Source: Brevibacillus reuszeri | GTDB lineage: Bacteria > Bacillota > Bacilli > Brevibacillales > Brevibacillaceae | Length of the DNA stretch: 64,000 nt | Direction: 5' to 3' | Assembly (NCBI RefSeq): GCF_002897295.1 | Contig: NZ_BEXF01000016.1 | Coordinates: forward strand, 81,467-145,466 | Shown here: positions 18,076-26,619 of the stretch, one piece after another | Layout: each line of letters opens with the position of its first letter | Numbering within the stretch: the stretch's first letter is position 1 | Position numbers and translations under genes: made by a program | The notes under the pieces: model-generated | The model's input: the letters and a program-made list of their open reading frames with translations, nothing else | The model's database searches: none | What the model was told of the DNA's origin: nothing

Positions 18076-18575
18076 CGTTCATTTTGCATCCGTTTTTTTG
18101 TAATGTAGTCTGTTTCGTAGTATTGCAGATCATCACGCATTTGTTCAAACACTCTAGATAAGGAAAGGGTCAATTGTTGTAATTCAGGGGTTACCTGCTT
18201 ACGGAAAATGATTGCATCTTGACCGGTATAAGAATAACGCCCGTCCTCATCATAGACCTCGCCTTTGGGATAATAGAAGTTATTGATACAGGTATGATAC
18301 ACCTGATACAGTACTTCCTCGGCAAACTCCTCGTTAAATCGTGCTCGGCGAAGGGATACCCCCAGCCTGTCGTACGCATTCTCACAGTAGACCAGCAAAT
18401 GGCGCAGGTCAGAAAGGTAGTTGCGGTAGTAGGATTCAAACTCTTCCGGATCACCGGATGCAGAAACCAGACTTGATAATGTTACCTGGTTCAAATAACG
18501 TTCCACTTCCATGCTAACCCTTTTCAACTTGGTATACGTCTCTTCACACAATTGTTTCAGATGAGTCGCTGACAT
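18063..18575 (-). CDS. YpuI/DUF3907-like conserved cytoplasmic protein
   Basis: 170-residue helical protein of unknown role. The pattern (LYQVYHTCINNFYYPKGEVY, YSYTGQDAIIFRK, and the closing YYETDYITKK) resembles the YpuI family of Bacillus, of similar length. No catalytic motif is seen. Monocistronic, with a GGGG ribosome site and its own terminator. The family assignment is from memory of the motif pattern. Confidence 0.72.
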   Translation of the reverse strand: MSATHLKQLCEETYTKLKRVSMEVERYLNQVTLSSLVSASGDPEEFESYYRNYLSDLRHLLVYCENAYDRLGVSLRRARFNEEFAEEVLYQVYHTCINNFYYPKGEVYDEDGRYSYTGQDAIIFRKQVTPELQQLTLSLSRVFEQMRDDLQYYETDYITKKRMQNERAQA

Positions 18576-18670
18576 AATGTCCCCCTAGCGTTGAAGAATC
18601 TGCCTTTTTTTAAATAAGTATAAAGGAAAGATTCTTTATAACACAAGCGTTTCTTTTACGCAAAAATTAC

Positions 18671-19849
18671 CTATGCACTTGGGGAGTCACTTGTTTTTAC
18701 CGATTTTTTCCGTGTTTGGGCAAGGTAAATGACATAGGCTGTGAACAAGCCAACCAGCGTCATAAAGCCTAAAGCAGCGAGGTCATTACTCACATAGGAC
18801 AAGCCGTGTCCCTTGGTCAAAATTTCCCTGACGCCATCCAAAAAATAAGTCAGTGGCAAAGATTTCCCGATCGCAGCAATCACTGTTGGCATCGACATGA
18901 ACGGCCATGTAAAGCCCGAGAGCATAAACGACGGTACTGCAATCATCATCGCAATTTGCGTAGCCTGAAGCTGATCGCTGGAGAAAAACGAGATCATGTA
19001 TCCAATGGATAAAACAGCGAGATTAAATGCACTCGCAACGATCATCAAGTCAACCGTGCTTCCGTAATAAGGGATGCCGAAGCCTTTTAACAGCAGGGTG
19101 AAGCCGAGGAACATATTGAGTGTCCCTGCCAGGAAGTAAGGGAGCAATTTGCTCAGCGTGATGGCGAAAAAGCTGTTCGTGGCCATCGTTTTCTTCCAGG
19201 TACCCGCTTCTTTTTGCTGTGTTACTGAAAGGGCAACTCCCAGGAACAAAACCTGCTGCAGCACCGTCCCAGCCAGTCCAAATACCATAAAGGACAGGTA
19301 GCTGAACGTCGGATTGTACAAGACCCGATAGCGATAGTCAATCCCGGTAAAAAGGTTCTTCCCTTCATCGCCCCAGCTGCCTTTTGCCTCCAGCTTCTTC
19401 AATGTAGCACCAGCGGAAACCGTTTTGACTACCGTGCTTGCTGCTCTGACAGCGGTATTGGAAATCATCATGTTACTGCCGTCAATTACGGTAAGTACCT
19501 CAGCTTCACGCCCAGCCTTTACATTTTGTTCCAGACTCGGCGGGATGATGAGAGCGACATTTGCCTCCCCTTTGTCCACAAGCTGCATCGCTTCTTCCTC
19601 GGTACCTACAACCGAATTGATCCGAAATGTCTTGTCGACCTCAAAGGCTCGATACAGCTCTCGGCTTAATTCACTCTGATCTGCATCCACGAGAACGGTC
19701 GGAATTTCCATTACTTTTTTCTCACTGTACAGAAAGCCGAACATCGTCAAATAAATCAGTGGAACAATGAAGACGACGTTACGAATTGTTTTATTGGTAA
19801 AAAGATTTCTCCATTCCTGCCAAAAAAGTTCGGGAAATTTACTCACCAC
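18671..19849 (-). CDS. ABC-2 type transporter permease
   Basis: 392-residue membrane protein with the ABC2_membrane_3 layout: one N-terminal membrane helix (about 24-42), an extracellular domain of about 150 residues containing VDADQSELSRELYRAF, then five or six helices from about 185 to the end. Homologues (YbhS/YhhJ) export drugs or lipids. It overlaps the HlyD gene by 11 bp, so it is translationally coupled to it. No ATP-binding subunit gene accompanies it. Confidence 0.85.
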   Translation of the reverse strand: MVSKFPELFWQEWRNLFTNKTIRNVVFIVPLIYLTMFGFLYSEKKVMEIPTVLVDADQSELSRELYRAFEVDKTFRINSVVGTEEEAMQLVDKGEANVALIIPPSLEQNVKAGREAEVLTVIDGSNMMISNTAVRAASTVVKTVSAGATLKKLEAKGSWGDEGKNLFTGIDYRYRVLYNPTFSYLSFMVFGLAGTVLQQVLFLGVALSVTQQKEAGTWKKTMATNSFFAITLSKLLPYFLAGTLNMFLGFTLLLKGFGIPYYGSTVDLMIVASAFNLAVLSIGYMISFFSSDQLQATQIAMMIAVPSFMLSGFTWPFMSMPTVIAAIGKSLPLTYFLDGVREILTKGHGLSYVSNDLAALGFMTLVGLFTAYVIYLAQTRKKSVKTSDSPSA

Positions 19850-21029
19850 GACCAGCCCCTTCGATCTTCCACTCCACAGTCAATCCAGGGCGCAATTCTG
19901 CGTCAGTGACGAGCAGTTTTACCTGGAAGGAACGAATATCACGATCGCCGAGCTCTTGTGTTGCTTTTTTCACGGCAAAATCTGCAGCTGGTGCGATCGT
20001 CGCAATTTTTGCATCTACTTCCCGTTTCAACGCTGGTACATACAGCTTCACCATATCACCAGACTTAATGTTTGCGAGTGTATACTCGTTCACGTACAGC
20101 TTCACATAGTTGTCTGCTTTGGTTTGAATGGTCACGACGGTGAAGCCTTGTGCCACCAGCTCACCTTTTTGTACTGATACGGATTTGACGATTCCGTCTA
20201 CAGGCGCAGTCAGCTTCGTGTTGTTCAAGTATGCTTCGATCTCTGACAAAGCTCCTTTTGCTTGCTGTACACCTGCTTCTGCAGATTTCACGTCCAATTG
20301 CTTCAGTCCAACCTGACCACGACCTGCTACCGCTTGATCATAAGCTGCTTTTGCCTGGTCCAGCTGAGCCTGTGAAGCATCGATTTGCTCACGGCGAGAG
20401 CCCGATTGAGCCATTTTCAACTGTTCGTCAGCAGCTTTCAGCTCTGCTGCCGCTTTGTCAGCCTGCATTTTCGCTTCTTCTACCTTAACTTGGGGTACTG
20501 CCCCTTCAACCAACAGCTTCTGCATCCGATCCAGATTTGTGGCTGCAATTTGATTGGAGGTTTGTGCAGCCGAAAGCTTTGCTTTGAGCTGAGCTATTTC
20601 CTCTGCGCGCGCACCGTTTTTATTCGCATCGAGCTGTGCCTTGGCAGAATTGACTACCGCTTGTGCCTGATCCACTTGAGCACTGCTTGAGCTGTCTGTT
20701 AACGAAACGCCTTTTTTCGCCTGCTCCAGCCTTACTTGTGCGAGGTGGTACGCAGCTTCGGCCTGCTCTTTTTTCGCAAGCAGCTCTTCACTATTAAGTG
20801 TCGCCACGAGCTGACCAGCCTTCACTTCATCTCCGTCCGCTATGGCAAGCTGCTCGATCGAACCACCCATTTTAAATGACAGGTCCACCTCTGTTCCCTC
20901 GATGACTCCTGCGATTTGTGTACTATCCTTTCCCGTTACACTCCCTATTCCCGGTCCAAACAAAAACGTTCCAAGTACTGTAATGCCGACTGCAAAGCCA
21001 GCCACCCCGATCCAAGCGCGTTTGTTCAT
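19839..21029 (-). CDS. HlyD-family membrane-fusion/efflux adaptor
   Basis: 396-residue periplasmic-type adaptor. An N-terminal membrane anchor (6-26) is followed by a biotinyl-lipoyl half (IADGDEVKAGQLVATLNSEEL), a long Ala/Gln/Lys-rich coiled coil (about 85-250), the second lipoyl half (LTAPVDGIVKSVSVQKGELV) and a beta-barrel. In a Gram-positive it would span the wall side of the export complex. It lies between tetR and the permease gene in one operon. Confidence 0.88.
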   Translation of the reverse strand: MNKRAWIGVAGFAVGITVLGTFLFGPGIGSVTGKDSTQIAGVIEGTEVDLSFKMGGSIEQLAIADGDEVKAGQLVATLNSEELLAKKEQAEAAYHLAQVRLEQAKKGVSLTDSSSSAQVDQAQAVVNSAKAQLDANKNGARAEEIAQLKAKLSAAQTSNQIAATNLDRMQKLLVEGAVPQVKVEEAKMQADKAAAELKAADEQLKMAQSGSRREQIDASQAQLDQAKAAYDQAVAGRGQVGLKQLDVKSAEAGVQQAKGALSEIEAYLNNTKLTAPVDGIVKSVSVQKGELVAQGFTVVTIQTKADNYVKLYVNEYTLANIKSGDMVKLYVPALKREVDAKIATIAPAADFAVKKATQELGDRDIRSFQVKLLVTDAELRPGLTVEWKIEGAGRGE

Positions 21030-21053
21030 CGTTCATTCTCCTCTATTTCTCTA

Positions 21054-21632
21054 TTATCTCGTTTGCAGTATTCCTGCTAGTAAATACTTCAAAGTATTTC
21101 TGCCTGCTTCGGTGCTTACAGGCTCTTTGCGGAACTGTTTGCGAAGTACAGTAAAACCAATCATTCCGAACAAGGCAGATGCCGCCGTACGAATCTCCAC
21201 ATCCGCTTTGATATAGCCTTGTTTTTGCAATTCAGTCATATAAGCTTCCATCGTGGTAAAGTAACCGGTCAAAAGCTTACCTACCATCTGGTCACGCTGC
21301 TCATCTCCCGTGAAAAAGCTCAGCAGAAGAAAGCATAGTTCCTGGTTTTCGGAAAAGAAGCGAAGATGCTCATCCAGCACATTTATCATGCGATCCTCAA
21401 GGGACAGCTCATTCTTTTGCATCGCGGTATCTACATGGTAAATCAGCATATTCACGCCTTTTTCGATGACGTAGAGAAACAGCTCTTCTTTTGTGGAAAA
21501 GTGGTAATAGAGTGTTCCCTTCGCTACCTGAGCCATTTCGGCAATCGAATCCATCGAGGTTTCGCTAAATCCAAACTGGGCAAAAGCCCGCAGTGCTCCC
21601 TGTGCGATTTGATCTTTTTTCGATGAGGCCAT
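21054..21632 (-). CDS. TetR/AcrR-family repressor of the efflux operon
   Basis: 192-residue repressor with an N-terminal helix-turn-helix (ALRAFAQFGFSETSMDSIAE, then KGTLYYHFSTKEELF) and a helical ligand-binding C domain. ATG at 21632 is favoured over the one at 21641, which abuts the AAGGGG ribosome site. It is the first gene of the tetR-hlyD-permease operon and has a perfect TetR-like operator 28 bp upstream, so autoregulation is expected. The ligand is unknown. Confidence 0.9.
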   Translation of the reverse strand: MASSKKDQIAQGALRAFAQFGFSETSMDSIAEMAQVAKGTLYYHFSTKEELFLYVIEKGVNMLIYHVDTAMQKNELSLEDRMINVLDEHLRFFSENQELCFLLLSFFTGDEQRDQMVGKLLTGYFTTMEAYMTELQKQGYIKADVEIRTAASALFGMIGFTVLRKQFRKEPVSTEAGRNTLKYLLAGILQTR

Positions 21633-21659
21633 CACTTCCATCCCCTTTTTTGTTTTTGA

Positions 21660-21673
21660 ACTGACTGGTCAGT
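21660..21673. promoter_or_regulatory. TetR operator
   Basis: ACTGAC-TG-GTCAGT is a perfect 6-bp inverted repeat with a 2-bp spacer, directly upstream of tetR. Its form is typical of TetR/AcrR operators. Confidence 0.7.
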
Positions 21674-21768
21674 ACAAAAAATAGTTTATGTGTCCTTCCT
21701 AGTTTTGTCAAGTGGTCAAAAATAATGAGCTGATCTCTGCTAAGTTCCACTGCTTCTGTTTTTCGTGG

Positions 21769-21998
21769 CTACAGTGGTGGGGAGGAAACAGGAGAAAACG
21801 CTCAAGGTTCTTGGGCCTCTAGCGGGGAGGGACACTGTCCGCTTACGGAGAAAAAGGGAAACCGCGTCCAAAGTGGCCTTCACAAGGATGATTGTTCAGA
21901 GGTGGACGCTTAAGGGCGTGTTTCCCTTTTTCCCCTCCAGCTTGGCAGAGTACCAAAGACCTTCGCTGTTTTCTCCTGTTTCCTCTGCCAGCTGTACA
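21769..21998 (+). repeat. Structured repeat element, copy A
   Basis: Imperfect palindrome of about 230 bp. The outer stem is GGAAACAGGAGAAAACGC (21784-21801) with 21965-21983 (one bulge). The inner stem is AAAAAGGGAAAC (21851-21862) with GTTTCCCTTTTT (21920-21931), then GCGTCC (21864-21869) with GGACGC (21904-21909). A conserved 3' core of 21904-21923 (GGACGCTTAAGGGCGTGTTT) is shared with copy B. No ORF or transposase is associated with it. Confidence 0.7.
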
Positions 21999-22122
21999 GA
22001 TATTCGAAGCGTTAAAGAACATAGCTTTTCAATCATGGATGGAAGTTTGGATTAGAGAGGACAGAGAAGCATTATTAAGGCTATAGAAATCGAGCAGTTC
22101 ACTTCAAAAAATTGAGGCGCCC

Positions 22123-22173
22123 TTTGGGATAGCAATCAAATTTTTTTAAAGGGAATTTTTGATTCGTCCCAAA
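22123..22173. repeat. Short AT-rich hairpin between the two elements
   Basis: TTTGGGA with TCCCAAA and AATCAAA with TTTTGATT form a two-part stem around a T/A-rich loop. Its left arm (CTTTGGGATAGCAATC) resembles the segment CTTTGGGATACCAACC inside copy B (22217-22232), so it may be a remnant of the same family. Confidence 0.5.
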
Positions 22174-22184
22174 AAATAAGCTGC

Positions 22185-22410
22185 TGATGAGGAAAGAGGA
22201 GAAATAAGCGAGAGCTCTTTGGGATACCAACCGAGGCGCAGAGGAAAAAACGAAACACGCCTTTAAGCGTCCACCTCTGAGAGCCCCCTTGAAACATCTA
22301 CTTTGGACGCGGTTTCGTTTTTTCCTCGGAGCTGGGCTCGGACACTCCCAGCTGGTATCCCAAGAAGCTGGAGCGTTTTCTCCTCTTTCCTCTTCTCCAC
22401 CAAACGCCAC
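22185..22410 (-). repeat. Structured repeat element, copy B (inverted)
   Basis: Homologue of copy A in reverse orientation. The outer stem is GGAAAGAGGAGAAA (22191-22204) with 22377-22390; the inner stem is 16 perfect pairs, GAGGAAAAAACGAAAC (22241-22256) with 22312-22327, then GCGTCC (22267-22272) with GGACGC (22305-22310). Stem differences from copy A are paired (CAGG/CCTG against GAGG/CCTC; GGG/CCC against ACG/CGT), so the fold is kept. Confidence 0.7.
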
Positions 22411-22460
22411 GATCAAGTATTCAGGGGAAAAATAAAAGACCGCTGCAAGAGCGGTCTGAC

Positions 22461-25400
22461 TTAGCTTCCCACGATTTGGCGATACGTGTCTTGTGTTGCA
22501 GACATCGGCTGTACACCAAGCTGTTCCTTTAATTTTGCGACGCATTTTTCATACCAGCGTATCGCTTGTGTCCGATTGTTCAATTGAAAATAAGCAATCA
22601 TCAACAGTCGATATGCCTCTTCCCAGCAATCGTCGACACGTAAGATGGACTCGCACCAGCGAATGGCGCTCTCCACCTGATTGCCCTCTAGCCTGCTTTT
22701 TGCCAAGCGTTCTGCCCCACGCAGAAACAACGCTTGCAGTCGTTCTCTCTCCTCGACACACCAATCCTCGTAGCGGCACTCTGGCATGTAATCGCCCTGA
22801 TAGTAGCTGAGCCCTTTTTCCAGCAACGCCTCCGCCTGCTCGTTGGTTGCTTCAGATAATCCAAGAGTGACCAGCTTTTCAAACTCTTCCACATCGATAT
22901 GGTACCCGGAGGCCAGATTGAATCCATACGAGCTGCCATGCCGCTGGATGAAAAAAGTATCCGCGCGTGCAGCACGGTCAGGCTCAAGCGCCTTATTAAG
23001 GGCATTTAGTGCCACTTTAAAATCGCGTAGCGCAGATTCTTCGTCTGCTTCCGGCCACAGGCTGTTCATGATTTCCTCTCGTGTTAGCAAATGCTGTCGC
23101 TTGGTCAAGAGCAGTTGAAACAACAATTTGGCCGTCCCTCTCTGCCAAGCTTTTTCACTTAGCTCCCGTTCTCCCAGCCATACGCGAAATTTGCCCATCG
23201 TTTGTATGCGCAGTGTGTACCCCGGATGAAACGTCACATTTTGCAGCCCCAAATCATTTAAGAGCTGGGATACGTAATCCGGAAATACTTGCCGGCGCTC
23301 TGCTTCAAGGAGTACAGGCATCAGCTGTTGAACATCCTGGGGAGTAAGCATCGTCGGGCGTTGCAGCAAAAAATGATACTCGCCAGACTGCATCAGTGAC
23401 ATTGCCTGCGTCACAGCAGGTACGAACGCGTCCCATTGCTTGTTTCGATACGCCAAATAACTGAGCCACAGCTGGCAAATCGCTACGCTATAGCTGTCTC
23501 CGCAATGACTGAGCCGCTCTGCACAATCCTCAATCGTGCTTTGCGCTTCCGCCTCTTTCCCATAGGTAGCATAGGCAATGCCGATTGCGAGTCTGACGAG
23601 ACTACCCAGCCAATCATCGCGCATAGCCTCCGTCTCTTTTATCCCTCTTCGTCCGTACTGAAGGGCTTGCTCCAATGATTTTTCGCGTGCATATAACAGT
23701 GTCAGCCCCAGTAGTGTCTCGGACTTTCCACGCGTAGACTGCAGCTCCTCCATAATCCGCAAGCCTTTTTCATACAGTCTGCGAATTTCTTCGGTGGGCA
23801 ATGCTTGACTGATGAGTGCTGCATGTGCTTTTCGGACATACCCATTTGCCTCAACAAACGGTGAATCCGCCGCCCTCCCTAACTGAATTGCCGTTTCTGC
23901 AGCCTGCATGCCTCGCTCCCACTCACCGTTCAAGGCATAGACAAAAGAAAGCAGCAGAGAGGTTTCCCGGTACGATCTCGTCAAAGGCGGCTGCTTCGTC
24001 TCCTCTGTGCGCCATTTCGTCTCTAATAACTGAATCGATGACTGCAAACGGCCTGTTCGAAAAAGCAGACGCGATTCCAGTTCAACTTCTGTTTCCTGCT
24101 CTAGCTCTTGGCTGCGTCGGTACCATTCAGCTGCTTGCTTGGCATCTCCACGATTTGTGTAAATTTCGGCTAGCAAACGGTAGAGACGAGGTGCCATTTC
24201 GCTTGACTGTTCAATCGGCGGCAGCAGCTGAATCGCCCGCTTCAACAATTCCTCGGCACGAACGCCCTGCACGCTGTCTAAATGAACTCTTGCCATTCCC
24301 TCAAGTCCACGGCATTGTCCAATTTGATCCTGCTTTTGTTCACAAAGCGCAAGAAAATGCTCGTATGATCCAAACGCTTTGAAATAAATACAGCGATAAC
24401 GTTCCACTTCCCCCTGGTAGAACCAAAGCCAATACTCTTTCTCTTTGACTGTGTCCGGCAAAATGGTTACCCAATGATACAAAAAGTCCAGTCTACCCGC
24501 CGTCAACAGCCGTTCTGCTGCCTGATATAGCCACTCTGCGAGTACCTCCCATTGCTCGATCAGTCGCAAACGTTCAAAAGCCTTGTCCTCTTCTCCCCTG
24601 CGGCGATGCCAAATGGCAGCTTCCATGTTGACTCGGATATACGTGTCTTTCTGCCCAGCAAGCTTACTGGACAGAAGCCGTTGAAACAGGGGGTGAAACG
24701 AGTACACACCCATGCTGTTTACAGTCAGAAACAAGTTGCTGCGCTGTGCTTCCGTAAGCAGTTCTGTACCGCGCTCCCCGAGAACCTGCTGGCAATCCTC
24801 TTTGCCAAAAGCTTCGAGAACGGCAGCTTCGACTAAAAACTGCTTCATCGGTTCATCCAGTCCGAGCCATACCTCTGCTTCCAGTAAATGCAGCACAGAT
24901 GATAAATCACGCAAGCTATCGGATACAGACATCCCACGCATGATTCGTTCCCCAAAGGAACGTAATGCAGTGATCCACCCTGCGGAAACCTGATCGATTC
25001 GCTCCCACTCATCCGGTGTCAAGGTGACGTCATATTGATCCAAAAAGAGAGCTTCACATTCTTCCCGCGTAAATGTGAGGTCTTCTGCTGTCAGCTCTAC
25101 ACATTCCCCCCGAACTGACCATACTTCCAGCTCTGGCCAGTCTGGGCGAATACGCGATAGCAAAATCAGTTTCATTTGTGGTGGCAGCTGCCCCGCTAAT
25201 TTTTGAACAAAACAATCTACTTCGCTGCCTTTGGGGATATGGTGATAATCATCCACCAATAGCAGCTGTTCCTTTTCAATAAGCAAACACTCTCTAATGA
25301 ATAACTCCACCATGCTCATCCAGTCCAACGGATGCTCTTCTTCATTAGCCTCACCTGATGCAGCGACCCGATCCAATATGACTTGACCAAAAAGCGGATG

Positions 25401-25670
25401 AAGCCTCCGTACGCTCTCTACCAGACCCTGCAAAAATTGTGGAAGTCCTTTATCTTTTGCCCGAATAAAATACCAGCTGGCTTCCAAACCCGCATCGTAC
25501 AAGAAGGTCGCCAGGGCAGTCGTTTTTCCGTAGCCTGTTGCTGCGTGAACGAGGCACAGCGGAGCATGATGTAATAAGCGCAGCTTCTTCGCAAGGGCCG
25601 GTCTACGTAATACATATGGCTTTTGCCTCGGCGGTGTAATTTGAGAAATGGAAACATGAGATGATTTCAT
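22461..25670 (-). CDS. Large MalT-like ATPase regulator with C-terminal BTAD/winged-helix
   Basis: Regulator of about 1069 residues. The N-terminal STAND-type ATPase has Walker A ATGYGKTTA (about 43-51) and Walker B LLLVDDYHH (about 135-143), followed by a MalT-like region with LSRIRPDWP. The middle (about 350-830) is made of TPR-like helical repeats. The C terminus carries an OmpR-like winged helix (LTREEIMNSLWPEADEESAL, about 905) and a bacterial transcriptional activation (BTAD) domain, instead of the LuxR helix-turn-helix of true MalT. ATG at 25670 follows AAGGAG. No target gene is adjacent. Confidence 0.85.
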   Translation of the reverse strand: MKSSHVSISQITPPRQKPYVLRRPALAKKLRLLHHAPLCLVHAATGYGKTTALATFLYDAGLEASWYFIRAKDKGLPQFLQGLVESVRRLHPLFGQVILDRVAASGEANEEEHPLDWMSMVELFIRECLLIEKEQLLLVDDYHHIPKGSEVDCFVQKLAGQLPPQMKLILLSRIRPDWPELEVWSVRGECVELTAEDLTFTREECEALFLDQYDVTLTPDEWERIDQVSAGWITALRSFGERIMRGMSVSDSLRDLSSVLHLLEAEVWLGLDEPMKQFLVEAAVLEAFGKEDCQQVLGERGTELLTEAQRSNLFLTVNSMGVYSFHPLFQRLLSSKLAGQKDTYIRVNMEAAIWHRRRGEEDKAFERLRLIEQWEVLAEWLYQAAERLLTAGRLDFLYHWVTILPDTVKEKEYWLWFYQGEVERYRCIYFKAFGSYEHFLALCEQKQDQIGQCRGLEGMARVHLDSVQGVRAEELLKRAIQLLPPIEQSSEMAPRLYRLLAEIYTNRGDAKQAAEWYRRSQELEQETEVELESRLLFRTGRLQSSIQLLETKWRTEETKQPPLTRSYRETSLLLSFVYALNGEWERGMQAAETAIQLGRAADSPFVEANGYVRKAHAALISQALPTEEIRRLYEKGLRIMEELQSTRGKSETLLGLTLLYAREKSLEQALQYGRRGIKETEAMRDDWLGSLVRLAIGIAYATYGKEAEAQSTIEDCAERLSHCGDSYSVAICQLWLSYLAYRNKQWDAFVPAVTQAMSLMQSGEYHFLLQRPTMLTPQDVQQLMPVLLEAERRQVFPDYVSQLLNDLGLQNVTFHPGYTLRIQTMGKFRVWLGERELSEKAWQRGTAKLLFQLLLTKRQHLLTREEIMNSLWPEADEESALRDFKVALNALNKALEPDRAARADTFFIQRHGSSYGFNLASGYHIDVEEFEKLVTLGLSEATNEQAEALLEKGLSYYQGDYMPECRYEDWCVEERERLQALFLRGAERLAKSRLEGNQVESAIRWCESILRVDDCWEEAYRLLMIAYFQLNNRTQAIRWYEKCVAKLKEQLGVQPMSATQDTYRQIVGS

Positions 25671-25742
25671 GACTTGCACTCCTTGCCGTTCTCCTCTACT
25701 CTCTTTTGACTATTTCCCCATTTCTGTTTATTTTCCTGCACG

Positions 25743-25771
25743 CAAAAAACCCACCCGGGTATCCAGGTGGA
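25743..25771 (-). terminator. Terminator after the YhcN-like gene
   Basis: On the minus strand CCACC and GGTGG pair around TGGATACCCG, followed by GTTTTTTG. Confidence 0.75.
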
Positions 25772-25777
25772 TTCGTT

Positions 25778-26401
25778 TTAATCAACAAGGTTTACGCCTT
25801 TAACCGTATAACCGACATCGTTGATCAGCACTTGGAACTCTTCATCACTCACCTGCTCGCCTCGAACAATCCGCGAGTGAAGGTCCGCAACTTTATCGTA
25901 GATCGCTCGGTTTGTAGAGACGTACATCGTATTAAAGCGTGATTCCGTTTGCAGCCGGGGGCGCATTCTGTCCACCACACGTTTTTGCAGGTTATCAGTG
26001 TGCCCATTGTCTACACGGATAATTTTCCCAGGAGTATACGGGATCGACGGCCGCGGATTGACCTGATCTACTTTGGGTGTATCAATCGGCAGTACTCCCA
26101 CCAGCAGTGAATCTTTATAAGCAAGTACTTTGATGTCTACAACGCCTGGGATTTTCTCAGCATGGCGTTCCAAAAGTCCAACGAGATGAGGCTCTCGTTT
26201 GTGAACCATTTTTTGGCTAATCATGGCTGCCGGCCCTTTATCTCGTCCTGCATTGTCATTTTGGTAATTAATTCCGTAAGCTTCGAACTTGGCTTGATTG
26301 CCGTTCATATCTTCCGTACCCTGCTCCTTGTTGGGTGAACAGCCCGTAAGCATAGCGGCTACTAGTACGGATACGGATATCCCTAATCCGATTGGTTTCA
26401 T
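25778..26401 (-). CDS. YhcN/YlaJ-family sporulation lipoprotein
   Basis: 207-residue lipoprotein. The signal peptide (MKPIGLGISVSVLVAAMLTGC) ends in a lipobox whose Cys21 would be lipidated. The mature part carries the YhcN/YlaJ domain: LERHAEKIPGVVDIKVLAYKD, LPIDTP and a C-terminal DEEFQVLINDVGYTVKGVNLV. Family members lie in the forespore membrane or spore coat and affect germination and outgrowth. ATG at 26401 sits after AAGGAGGGG. Confidence 0.88.
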   Translation of the reverse strand: MKPIGLGISVSVLVAAMLTGCSPNKEQGTEDMNGNQAKFEAYGINYQNDNAGRDKGPAAMISQKMVHKREPHLVGLLERHAEKIPGVVDIKVLAYKDSLLVGVLPIDTPKVDQVNPRPSIPYTPGKIIRVDNGHTDNLQKRVVDRMRPRLQTESRFNTMYVSTNRAIYDKVADLHSRIVRGEQVSDEEFQVLINDVGYTVKGVNLVD

Positions 26402-26619
26402 AAAAACCCCTCCTTGCACTTATTTTGATGTGCAAGAGGTATTCTTACTCAAGGAATCTACGCCCTAAATTTTAATAAAATGCCGCCATAACAAGCACAA
26501 GTAATACTTAACACCCCTACCTTTCGAACTAATTTCAAATAGTTACAAAAATGAAACCATATTCCTTCAAAAAACCGTTACAATAGACATGCAACGACAT
26601 TTGAAAGAGGCGGAGAAAC

